Below, piece after piece: positions 50,461-61,621 of a stretch of DNA of 64,000 nt. The notes under the pieces are model-generated. The model did not search any database. It was not told the origin of the DNA and saw nothing but the letters and a program-made list of their open reading frames with translations. The stretch comes from Perca fluviatilis (lineage: Eukaryota; Chordata; Actinopteri; Perciformes; Percidae), in contig NC_053120.1 in assembly GCF_010015445.1 (NCBI RefSeq), positions 19,184,308 to 19,248,307 on the forward strand. Reading direction: 5' to 3'. Both the position numbers and the translations under genes were made by a program. Within the stretch, counting starts at the first letter, position 1, and every line of letters starts with the position of its first letter.

Positions 50461-53034
50461 TGTATGGGGTAGACGCTGGATCATATCCACCAAACGAGTC
50501 CCCGCTTGAAACTGGAATACTCCGCGAGTGTCAACAATTAAGTTAGCAGCTAGCTAGTTAGGTTAAAAGACTGGGTTTGGGTCACATATTCTTGTATAAT
50601 AAATTATTAAGTAGATGATTTCTGCGTTTGGTCTTATTTTTTCATCACGTCACATAGTAGCAGGGTTCAAATAACTGTGGGCTTACGCCTGCGCAGAAAA
50701 CCTGTCTTGTCGTTCGCTGGGTGCGATCTAGCATCTACCCTACCTTGGCTGTTGACGCTTAGTCTTGTTTTATTATGAGTTTTACTGTTAATTCTTAAAC
50801 CTTGGAAACAATCTTACAACAACATGCATTTAGTTGTTTGGGTCATTTCATTTTTTTTTCTTTTCTGAGCATTTATGGACTTCAAGTCCATGTTGGCTCA
50901 AAAAAATCAAAAGAAATGATTGATTTGTCAGATGTCAACTTTTTTCAAGGTCAAGAATCGAACTTTGACTTTTAAGCAGACATGGAGAAGAAGTCTTTAA
51001 CAGGCTTGGAAAAAATTTTTAAATTTGAAAACGTTTTCATAACTGGGCAAACTTCATCTGCTGGTAAAGATCATACAGTATATGGTCAGAAGCTCCACAA
51101 GAGCTACTAAATGGACTTTGAGATGAAATTGTTGTCAACATTTTATTTGGGTTTCTCACTGGCTGGATGACAATGCACTCAACAGCAGGCCACTTCAAAT
51201 GTGCAAACAGGTCTACCACTGACTGGTCCAACTGACACGTCCTGGAAAAAAAAAAAAAGTCATTTTTATTCACGTCAATTTTATTTTCACTTTTTTTCCT
51301 TTTAAACACAAATTAAATAAATAAAGCACATCTGATGGGGTACACCATGCAAACATTACTTTCTACAACATTAAACAGTTTTTTGAACCAACTCACAGAT
51401 TATCGGTTACACAAGTTGCTCACTCTGCATACACGTGCTGTACATGATAGTAGCTCCATGACTTTCCATTAACTTCACCTGTACAAAATGCACGGCCTAT
51501 TATATATATATATATATTTTTTACACCCATATACACATGAATGAGTGGATAGGGTTAAAGCAGTCTCTCACCCCTCTTTAGGTCAAGCATCAGACAGTTT
51601 TTCAAGCTGGGACGAGTAAGTGGATGTCTATGTGGGTGATGGAAAGAGTCAGAATAGTCCAAATGATGGAGGTGGCTGTGAGATAAGGGGTTCTAGATGA
51701 GAATAAGGAGGAAGCACAAGATTGGGAGCCATGTGGAAACATCCGGTGCTGGACGATGACTTGTAGAATAATCAGTGAGTTGACAAAAAGCATATACTTT
51801 CAGTTTAAAATTAACCCATCAGTATGTTAAATATTTTCCTTTTTTTCTTAACTTTGGAGGACAATTCCTGTTCCCTTGGTTTTCGGGTGTTTGATCTCGT
51901 CCGTGAAGCAGCAAGAAGATCTTAATGACCATTCACAGACAGGAGAGGAAAAGTGAATAAGTACAAGCGCACCTGTGCTGTGTACATGTAGGAGACATAA
52001 CTGTGCTGCCAAATAAACAGGACGTCAAACCTGGTGCAGACTGGAAATACATCAGAAGATCCCACCTTCTCTTGTGTAAGTGGAGGCGTGTTAACTGACA
52101 GATAGTTTCATAGCTTTGAAAATCAAATGAAATATACCTCTAAAGAGAAGAGAGTGCATTTTTATACAATTATTATGACATCTTTAACCGATGATGCAAT
52201 GTGGCTATTGAGTAATGATGTCTTAAACCTAAGAAATAGGTATAACAATGTGATATTAATCAGTTAAAAAACTGCAGCACTAATTCATTTTATATGTCTA
52301 AACTATCTAGAAGCATTCTGAAGTTATGTTTAATTACAGTTTCAATCTATTGAGAGGGTGTCCTTATATGATTTTTTGGAAGTTGTATTATCATCTGTCA
52401 GTTGCAACATGGGGAGAGTATAGATTAAATGCTAACGTACATTGATGGAAATGCAAACATCCCAAACACGGAGACAGAAACAAAAGGCTGCACGACCAGG
52501 GCATTATGTGCATTTGGCAGACATATAAACATAGTATTGTCAAATAAACCCCATTAGATCAAAATAATAAGAAATATATCTATACATAATATTCTTTCCA
52601 GCACCTTCAGAGCTGATCGTATCCTGTTATTGAGTGGTGGTTGTGGTGTTACAATGGGGAGTGTTGATGGGAGGGAAGCTGAATATTGAACCAGGTAGTG
52701 GCTTTCTATTCTTCTTAGATTTAAGGGGATGACATCTGCTGGAACTAAACACGGTCTCATTATAGGGGTACATGGACCTGTAGAGTATAGCTGCAGCTTG
52801 GAGGGATAACTTAAGTGCTTTGGATCTGAAGTGCAACTAAAAAGAACTGTTAAATGTTAAATAGAGACTAGTTCTTGTGTACCAGATGGGTATCACGGTG
52901 TATTTTAGGAGCACCAGGTATGAAATTCAAGGTGGTTTCACCCATCAGCCAATAGTGTTTCTTTGTACAGAGATCAGTGAAGACACACTTCTAATCACAT
53001 GTACACGGACACCATCAGCTGAAAAATAATTTAA
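50461..53034. other. Unique DNA downstream of the putative gene end
   Basis: No repeat family recognised, apart from an (AT)n run at 51499-51520. An acceptor-like tract on the minus strand at about 51250-51266 precedes a short open frame (see findings). Otherwise I see nothing. Confidence 0.35.
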
Positions 53035-53388
53035 AAAAATGTACACGATCCTCATTTATTGAAAATGAGTCAGATGTCTGTCAACACTGTGCACACTTCT
53101 CCACTCCTCCTGATCTGACTGTGTTTGGGCTTCTGTGCAAAAGCCCCCCTCTTGACGCAGGACAGTCGCAAGAGAAAAAGAAAACATAAAAAAAATCAAA
53201 GAGAAAGCTTGAAAACGGTTTCCTCTAGTTCAGGTCCATCGGCGCCAAAGGGGGACATGAAGCCAAGCCGCGGGTATTAAAGTCAGGTGAGTGGTGTGGG
53301 AAGGGGGTGATGACTGCCATTTACAGATTTAGTTGTCTTTGTTCAGTGCATTTCTCTGTTGTAATCCGTACATTTTCTTCCAATAGTT
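53035..53388 (-). other. Candidate terminal exon (3'UTR) of an unidentified gene
   Basis: On the minus strand a pyrimidine-rich tract ending CTTTTCTTTACAG is followed at 53388 by AACTATTGGAAGAAAATGTA. An AATAAA lies at 53060-53055, with T-rich sequence after it, consistent with cleavage at about 53035. In one frame the first 19 codons are open (NYWKKMYGLQQRNALNKDN, then stop), but the preceding exon candidate already ends in a stop, so I read this as untranslated in that isoform. The 3' coordinate is approximate. Confidence 0.4.
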
Positions 53389-53620
53389 CTGTAAAGAAAA
53401 GGGGAAAAGGCACAACAGATCACATTTACATATGGTACACGCTTACCCTTTTCCCATTGCCAGTACAGATTTAGGATCTTGTTACGGCAATTTAAACACT
53501 ATTATTTAACAACTGTTCAATTCATAATCCAATAATAAGTGCTTTGATTTTGCTGCATTACTGATGATCACTTCGGTAAAGGTAACTGTTACTACATAGT
53601 AGTAGAGTAGAGACAAATAC

Positions 53621-53694
53621 CTGCTTCTCTTATTTTTCCTTGTGAAGAGCTTCGATGAAGGCTTCAAGTTTCTCCTGGATCTCACGAACTTTCT
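53621..53694 (-). CDS. Candidate penultimate exon encoding a C-terminal helix, gene unidentified
   Basis: The minus strand has a strong acceptor (CTACTTTTTGTGCTTTTCTG then CAG) at 53695. The exon that follows, in the frame starting at its third base, encodes KVREIQEKLEAFIEALHKEK and a stop at 53632-53630. It ends AGAAGCAG before a GTATTTG donor at 53620. The peptide has the charge and heptad pattern of an amphipathic helix or coiled coil, unlike the random translations elsewhere in the window. The stop is about 9 nt before the junction, which would not trigger nonsense-mediated decay. The 232-bp intron (53389-53620) follows GT-AG. The upstream exons must lie at higher coordinates; I did not find them in this window. 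I do not recognise the gene. Another frame is open through the exon, but it reads as basic, low-sense residues. Confidence 0.45.
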
Positions 53695-53977
53695 CTGCAG
53701 AAAAGCACAAAAAGTAGGCTGGTTAGTCAAACCCCTGATAAATACACACAAAAAAACACTTCCAGAACAGAAGCAATGTTAATTAATTAATTAGTCAACC
53801 AACAGAAAATTGGCAACGGCTGTTTTTAAGTCCTTTTTTAAGAAAAAAAGATGCCAAGAATTCACTATGTCAGCTTAGTAAACATGATCTGTTGCTCTTC
53901 TTTTTCTTCGACAATAGTAAACCGTACAGCTGAAACAATTAGTTATTTAATCAGTTAGTTAGCAGCAATCACTATGG

Positions 53978-55374
53978 TAATTGAGTAGGGCTGGATGATT
54001 AATCGAAAAATAATCGAAACCGAAATTCAGAGCCTATAACCAACGTAATTTTACCAAGTAGGATATTTCAGTCTTTTATTCATATTAATATTTCCGAGGC
54101 CGCTCATTGTGTGTTAATGTACTTTCCCATTAAAACATATTACGGCCGCTGCGTGTGTAGTCACGTGACTGCGCCCCGTCCAGTCTGCGACATTGAAGCA
54201 ACATGGAGGAGAACTCAAACACCGAGTCAACTCAGCAACAGGAGCCGGAGCCGCTTGTACCAAAAAAACACGAAGTGTCCGTCGTTTGGACACATTTTGG
54301 TTTCAATAAAGACGACACCGAACAAACTCAAGTCAAATGCAAACACTGAAGAAAAACTGTTACAGCGACCAAAGGTAATACCAGCAATCTATTTCAACAC
54401 CTGGAGCGCAATCACATTACCGAATATGAACAGTGCATGGCTCAAAAAAAAGAGAGAGGCTGACAATCGCCCAGCAACAAGTGCCTCCACAAAGCAGGTG
54501 TCGATAACACACGCATTTACAAATGCTACACAATATGAAAAGGATTCAAGAAAATGGAGAGAAATAACTGACGCCATTAGTTACTACATCGCGAAGGACA
54601 TGGCTCCCATAGCTATGGTGGAGCACAGTGGGTTTAAACAACTCGTTAAAACACTCGACAGAAGATACACTGTGCCATCGCGACACTATTTTTCCCAAAC
54701 TGCGCTGCCCAACATGTACCAAACATGTCGTAAAAAAGTAGCTGCTGAACTTAAGTCTGTTCAACACTTTGAAAAGGTAAACATGCTAGTGTTTCTTAGT
54801 AAGAACCTGGAGTAAATGCTTATGCATAGAGAGTGACAGGACAAGATCCCTGAGAGGAAGATCAAAAGGTTTACAAAGGATACAAGTTATATTTTGGCAA
54901 TATTTACTTAATTTTAATTTATTTTATTTACAATAATTTATTTTGTTTACAAGACAGAAATTATATTTTACTTTTAAGATGGCATGGCAATATTTACCAT
55001 CATTTTGTTTACAAAAAGAACTATTTTTAAAAGTTATTTATTTTCTACATTTTTAGGAAACTTTTTTTACATTAAAACTTAAATTACTTTATAAGACGTT
55101 TTTATTTCATTGTAAAATCTGTTATAGATTTCAGTTCAGTTGTTTGAAATATTTAATAAATAAGCATTAATTGCTATCTGTGTGGTGTTTCCTTATTTTA
55201 GAATCACAAAGATAGGATTATATGCACTCTTTCATTAGAAAAAATAACCGTGAACATATTTACAGTATAAGAATTTTTTTTTTTAAATAATCGTTCAATA
55301 ATCGTTATCGAGGTAACTTGTTCGATTAATCGTGATTATGATTTTAGCCAAAATCGTCCAGCCCTATAATTGAG
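53978..55374 (+). mobile_element. Inner layer: 1381-bp hAT with transposase remnants
   Basis: The element runs from TAGGGCTGGATGATTAATCG at 53986 to AAAATCGTCCAGCCCTA ending at 55366, between perfect copies of TAATTGAG (53978-53985 and 55367-55374). The ends are inverted, and AATCG-type words recur just inside both. It carries a decayed transposase (54203-54815) and then about 540 bp of AT-rich filler. It is the only element here that keeps recognisable hAT coding sequence. Confidence 0.93.
54203..54815 (+). pseudogene. hAT transposase with BED zinc finger, internally deleted and broken
   Basis: The ATG at 54203 opens MEENSNTESTQQQEPEPLVP and a BED-type DNA-binding finger: WTHFGF, then CKH with an in-frame TGA where the second cysteine of the CxxC pair is expected, then LFQHLERNH with both histidines. 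A one-base shift in an A-tract near 54440-54449 moves the remainder into the frame that reads READNRPATSASTKQVSITH, ITDAISYYIAKDMAPIAMVE, GFKQLVKTLDRRYTVPSRHY and TCRKKVAAELKS, the N-terminal part of hAT transposases of the ZBED type. It then jumps to NMLVFLSKNLE and a stop, which looks like the C-terminal dimerisation tail of the family. The catalytic core is missing. The gene cannot encode an active transposase. Confidence 0.88.
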
Positions 55375-56931
55375 TAATCTTTTAGTAATTTTTCTCAGGC
55401 TTCTCAGATGTAAGGATTTGCAGCTTTTTCGTTTAAATATCTTTTGGTTTTGGACTGTTGGTCGGACAAAACAAGACGATATTTGAGGACGTCAGCTTGG
55501 ACTCTGGGAAATTGCAATGAGCTTTAAAAAAACAACTACTTTCTGATGTTTAATAGACTGAACAATAATGGATTTACTGAGAAAATAATTGTTAGATAAA
55601 TCAACAATGAAAAGAATCATTGCTTGTAGCCCGAGTAAGCTGAATGTGTTTTGGACTGTTGGTCTGACAAGGCAAAACAACCAAGTGTACTCTTGGAAAC
55701 AGTGATTTACATTTTTTTTTTTTACATTATATAAATCAAATGATTAATTGGTCATCAGGAAACTAATCAACAAGTCCATTGACAATGGACATAATTGATA
55801 GCTGCAAACCTAAACACTTCCAATGATTTTCTTTAAGCATCAACTAGTTTCCTTCAAAACATATTGAGTACTAATGAAGCAACATCAGGATGGGTAGCAG
55901 GTTATAAACCTGCTCTTTAAACGGAGAAAATATAAAAAACTACAGTATATTCCCATCCCTAACCGTATACTTCTGCAGGTAGAAATTCCCTCCACACATT
56001 TTTCACCAAAACACCAGATGGTCTCCCCTCTGACAGTGACAGCAAAACCTCAAGGCAGACCTTCACACATCTGATGATGAGGCTTGTGTACCCTTTCCCA
56101 GTTAGCATAGACCACATCAAAGCTCTCACCCTCCCCTCCTCATGGTATGTACCTCACGGGCACATTGCTAATGGACAGAGGGAGATACCATAACAACATT
56201 TCACATGAAAGGGGGGAATCTACTGAAAAAACAGTCAGTCACTTCTTTTCAGGATTACACTCCTATTGACCGAAGACTGCAAAAGACGAGCAATCCCTCC
56301 ACCCAACATGTACTGTCACACGAGATGAGCGAGCCATCTAAAGCGCTCTTAATCGCTGATTAAACAGTGGCTGAAGGAAGTCTGTGGGCCCACATGGAGG
56401 AAAAAGGAAGCCGTGGCTCCCAATGCCAGCTGCACCTCCAGGCCTGGCTTGCTCTCCAGCTTTCCTGTCACCCTCGCTAATCTGTCTGGATCTCCCCCAA
56501 GCACAAACTCAAACACCGGCTCCGAAAAACAAACTAGCACTGCTCCATCTTGATCAATCAGCCACACGAGATCCATAGGCGACCTATTGTCGATTATTTT
56601 CCTACGAGAAGGCCCAATGAAAACACAGCTTTAAAAAGATTTCCCGGTTTTTTTAGGGAGATAAATCATTTTGGTTTGGACCGCAGAGCAACAGTGTCCC
56701 AAGTGTCCATTTCAGGTCAGCACAAAGGTGATAACTGTGTGCGTGCTTTGGAGTGAAACTAAATATCGTACTTGGGGGCTTGTGTGCAGCCCCCTTTTGA
56801 AGGGAGCACGGCTGCTGAGGTATCCTTTTCCTGATGGATGAAAAGCGCACGGCTGTTAGGAGAGATGCAGGCACACCCCCACACACCCCCCCTGAAACGC
56901 CAGCAGAGTTGAGAAGTGCTGGATCTCACAC

Positions 56932-56973
56932 CACACACACACACACACACACACACACAACACACACACACAC
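56932..56973 (+). repeat. (CA)n microsatellite
   Basis: CA run with one ACAACAC interruption. Confidence 0.93.
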
Positions 56974-58081
56974 AGGAATTCGGCAGAACTGAGAAAAGTA
57001 ACTGACAGCCAGAAAAGCTTGGCCCTGAAAGAGACAAAGACAAAACCACCCTAATGTCTTGAAACCAGCTAGAGCTGTACAGTCATGCCACCTCCACCTC
57101 TTTTCACCTTCCTACACACTCACCGCTGGCAGGTGGCAAGAAAAAAATCCCCGGCCTTTGATACTGTTAACACACTCAGGCAAAATGGCAGGGCGTTAGG
57201 GGGAGATTACAACACCTAATGGAGGCATTAAGAGGGCCTGTCAAGGGGCACGCTGACAAGTCACTGCAGCAGGTGTGGGGTTGAATGAAACATAACCCTG
57301 CGGTACGCCCTTCCAACACCCAGCATACCGCAGGGCACGGCTCAAAGGCAACTGACAGAGTTCAGCCGTGTGGGCTGCATGCTCTGACCACAGAACAACA
57401 CAGCTCCATCCAAGTCAATCAGAGCAGAATTACCAACATCTGTCCAACCTGAAGAAAAGGAGATGTGAGGTACAGGGGTGGAGCTTTGGTCGGTGTCAGG
57501 AAAGGAGGCTACTGTCAGATCATCAAAACATGGAAATCCCCTGGCTCAAGCTTCAAAGCTTCCAAGTTGGTTAAGATGTGGCTGATGATAAGGTGCTCCA
57601 TGGAGCCTCAGTGCTTTACATGTAGACCGCTTAACATGGGTCAAACATTAAGGATCCTGCCAACTGTTGGGCAGAGACACTGATAAACACATTTTTTTTA
57701 TGCAACCCAAAATCACAAGTCACTCATTTGCCTCAGAAAGCTTTACACTCTGTACAACATTTGACACCCTTCATCCTCAGGCCACATTCAGGCTGACTCC
57801 AGTACTGCATTGAAAAAAAACGCAACTCGTACATTTAATGCATTTTTTTATGTTCTAAGTCTCAACACCCACATCACCTCAATATAAATTTTAAAAAACT
57901 CGACGAAAAAACATTTTGGAAAAGAAAATAATAGGAAGAATGCACAGGAAGACCAGCGAACAGAAGTTACAGGAGTGTAATTACATTTTGGATAAGTAAC
58001 AGGACAGTCAAGTGTAAAGTAAATATTACAGTAAGTGCAACTTCTAGGTTCCATCAAGTACAAAACCTCCTGTGTCACCCT

Positions 58082-58489
58082 GCAGGGTTCCTTCTTAACA
58101 TCAGATTCAAGGACTTTCCAGGCCCAATTCCCTCAAATTCAAGGACCCAACACGACATAGTTTAAGACACGGATTAAGGTGAATTACTGTAACGCTGAAA
58201 ATGTTTACAATGAGAACCAGCAGTCTTTACAGAAGCTTACAGACAAATAAAAAGACAGAGGATTGAATGTGTGAACACTTCTCAGTTATGCTGAGATACA
58301 GTGATGGCAGACTACGTGGTCTCTTGCACAGCAATACATTATATAGCCTATTTACTAAAGTTAAGTAAAAAATATATCAAAAGAACATAACATATAGAAA
58401 TTCTAGCGTTTTCAACAACCCATGTCTATTTCAAAATCTTTCAAGGATTTTTTTCAGTGATTCCAAGGACCCGTGGGAACCATGCCGCT
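58082..58489 (+). mobile_element. MITE of the 'TTCAAGGACTTTCCAGG' type
   Basis: It starts GCAGGGTTCC, with ATTCAAGGACTTTCCAGGCC and AAATTCAAGGACCCAACACG, and ends CTTTCAAGGATTTTTTTCAG, CCAAGGACCCGTGGGAACCATG. The ends approximate inverted repeats (CAGGGTTCC / GGAACCATG). The family is widespread in fish. No target duplication found and no coding capacity. Confidence 0.65.
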
Positions 58490-61400
58490 ATGTGTCACAA
58501 TGTTGGGAAAACGACCAGCCACCTATCCTAATATACATTTTAGTTTTACCTGTGCCTGGCTACTTGCGCAATTAGAGTTCCACCATGACATTTTGGAGAG
58601 AAGACCGAGATCTAGATGAGAACAGCAAAACCCATCAATCATTCCCCTACTGCGGGATGCTTAATGATTTTAAAATGAGCCCTCAGCAGCTTTCAGGAGC
58701 CCAGGAGGCCACCGGTAAATGTGAATGGTGTCTTTCAGAAAAGCCAATATTCTGTGGATAAAAACTGTGAGAAACAGATATTTTTTCCCCCCACACCATC
58801 TGTTTGCCACCAAAAGACAGCAGCAAAGGGAAGAAAAGGCCACAACAAGGCTTTCTTTTCTCCGTACTGTGGAAATGCAACAAAAACACAGTGGACAGAG
58901 TCACCATTGCCTGTTCCTCACGGAGCAGTGGGAGTAGCGATCTAAAACTCCATTTAGGCTCCTGTTTACCTAAGAGATGAGCCCCAAAACACAGTCATTC
59001 AACCGCTCACCCCTTTATCTGGTCATGAATATTCCCATAATCCTCTGGCCTCTATCCCAGAGGCCCCTTCTTTAAGATGCTGGGTGTTGTGTGGGTTGGC
59101 GAGGATGGAGGGACTCTTGCCCATTGAGAGAAAGAGAGGGGAGCCTTTTCCCCCAAATTCCCTCTTTCAAGGCCTTCTCTCGGCTGATCGCCACATGAAA
59201 TGATATCTCATTCACTCTCACTCTTTCGAGTCCCCTAAGCCTGCTACGGCCGAAGCGCTGGCAGAAGGAGGGCTGAGCCACAAAGCCTTTAATTGACCTG
59301 TAATTAGACTGTGAAACTGCGTGGCCCTGCTGGACAAGTAGCCAACACAGAGGAGAGAAGAGAACATAGGAGAGAAAAAGATGAGAGGGAGAGGACAGGG
59401 AGGCCTGCAATTTACTGTGAGATAGAAAAAAAACTAATCCTCTCACTATGGGAGATGGCCACTCTCCCACTCTCCTGTAAAGAAAGGGTGGCTGTTATGA
59501 AAAAGTGGCAACAGAAAGCTATCAGCGTAAAAAGTTAGGTGCCAAGGTTGAGGCTACTTTAGCATGCAGCTCTTAATGTTTTCTACTGACAACTGAGCAG
59601 CAATTCATAGCACTAGTCACTAGAGAGACTGGGACGGAGGGTTTGGTTCCTGTTCCACCCGGTCATCATTCATGAAGAAACTTTTTATATCTCATGACTG
59701 CCAGGGTCACAGTGTAGGTGGGGACACTGAACACGTTAACACTCGGTAGTTTCCTTCTTTGAAAGCTGATCTCTTAATGTAACAAACAGAAAAGCCTTTT
59801 TCCTCAGCATGCTGCTTGATTTGTCACTAAATCTGGATTGTCATGCTATAAAAACTGGGCCATAGGGGACGTGGACACGGTCAGAGCAAGGATGTCGACG
59901 GCCCAAACGCCATGTCAGTGACAGAGCAATGAATCAGCCCTCGCACTCACGGCTCTTATCTAGAAAACAGATGCCTGGGAGTGAGCAGCCCAACCTGGGA
60001 GAGACATACGTAGGTCTGAACAGGTCAAAGTTTGAGGTCAGCCATAGGGCAGACTAAACAAAAACTGCAAAAAAAAAAAAACAGGGAAGAATCCTTGGAA
60101 AGAGCCAGGTGACAATTGTCGTTGGTCTGTGAGGGACAGGTTTTATTGCCAAGCATTGCTTGTGCCTTTGAAGGGCCAGACAAGAGTTCAGTACAGCGGG
60201 TTATAAAGATTAGCACAGTGGTGACAACATTTGAAAGATAGTTGGTTTAGCTTTAGGTCTGATGGGTTTTACTGAGGGAAGAGCTACAAAATTAAATGAT
60301 GATGAACATAGACTAACTTAAATTGATCATCCAAATATAACCGTAAACGCGGTCGCCATCACTTCCCAAACGCATTCCTAAAAATGAACAGGTCTGAGAC
60401 AGTAAGTCTACTTATGACTTGTGGTGTAAATCACAGAAAGTCAGGGCTGAAGTTTTCCAAGGCTCACCTTTTACTGTCAAACGGAGCCCTGTGCTGCTGA
60501 GGCTAAGTGGCAATCAATCTTGAGAAACCACATGGGCCTGGGACGTGAGGCTGACAAGTCTGGTTTAAACCGAGATCCTGTCATAATCCCTCAGAGAAAC
60601 TCCCCTCTGCTGAATCGGACACAGGTGTGTGAACCAAGTTAACTAATGCTGAACTGAGCACACAAAACAAACACACGCACGTTTGAAAAGGCACGCATAC
60701 ATCCAGTCCTGTTCATACCTGGGCCTAAATGTAAAGGATCCATTTTTAATCACCTTCTCTCAGTCCCTTCTTGACATAGCACTGACCCCAAATCAGTCTG
60801 ATCAAACAAGACGACAGAGGGAGATAAGACAGGCCAGGTCTCCTCTTCCCTCTGCTGCCCTCAGGTAAATACATGTTTCCAGCTGCTCTAGACCCCACAC
60901 ACCGTCACATCCATAGAACACTGAACTGAGGAGACAGCAAAGGCACCTGGAATTCCTTTGAGCCTTCAGCAAAGGCTGGAGTCACTGGACTGCAGGTGTT
61001 TTACTTGCAAAGGCAAACAGAAGTAGTACTTGTGCCTTAAAAAGTGCCATAGTAATTAATAGAGGTAACATTACTACACTAGAGAATTTCAAGAACCAGT
61101 TCATCTCTTTCTTGATGCTCAATACTGAAAAATGCCAGTGTAAATTAGTCAGGCTCTGCATTATCTTCATGACAGCATAGAGGAAACACATTGTATAGTG
61201 TGTTCCACTTCTTAAAGTCAGTCTAATTGGAAACAAAGTGTGTCCTATCTGAACAACATATTCTCAGCCCCAGGAACGGTTTGATAAACAAGATCCAAAA
61301 TGCCTGTCTGTTAACAAGACAACAGTAAATCAGAAGAGGGTTAGACTGAACTCCTAGGGCAGTATGGTCATGACATGAGAAAATGCCAACCTAAAGTTTC

Positions 61401-61592
61401 CATCCCACCCCCTCCCAACCTTTCATAGAGAGGAAGTATATGGTTTTCCTATAACCTCATCTTAATCCATGGCAGATCATGGCATGTGTGCGAGTGACAG
61501 GAGGATCACGGGAATGGGTCCCTGGTGGCCACACTGTGCTGGAAACATGTGAACAGAAGCACACACATCCTTCTCTTTCCTACTTTCCCACA

Positions 61593-61621
61593 CTATCTCT
61601 CTCTCTCTCTCTCTCTCTCTC
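61593..61621 (+). repeat. (TC)n microsatellite
   Basis: About 14 CT units with one ATCT near the start. Confidence 0.9.

Larger units (their letters stand above)
53925..55634 (+). mobile_element. Middle layer: second copy of the same MITE family
   Basis: It starts TACAGCTGAAACAATTAGTT at 53925 and continues after the inner hAT at 55375 with TAATCTTTTAGTAATTTTTC, TTGGACTGTTGGTCGGACAA, AACAAGACGATATTTGAGGA and GGACTCTGGGAAATTGCAAT. It ends GAATCATTGCTTGTAGCCCGA at 55634. The order of these phrases matches the family body. Flanking 8-mers agree at 6 of 8 positions. Confidence 0.7.
53778..55812 (+). mobile_element. Outer layer of a three-level nest: 'TAATCG' hAT-type MITE
   Basis: The left part (53778-53916) contains AATTAGTCAACCAACAGAAA and AAGATGCCAAGAATTC, typical of the MITE family also present at 28496. 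Its continuation, TGTTTTGGACTGTTGGTCTG and the end GATAGCTGCAAACCTA, appears only at 55643-55812. Between them lies a second MITE of the same family, flanked by GTAAACCG (53917-53924) and GTAAGCTG (55635-55642), a decayed 8-bp duplication. The left terminus of the outer element is not clear. Confidence 0.7.
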
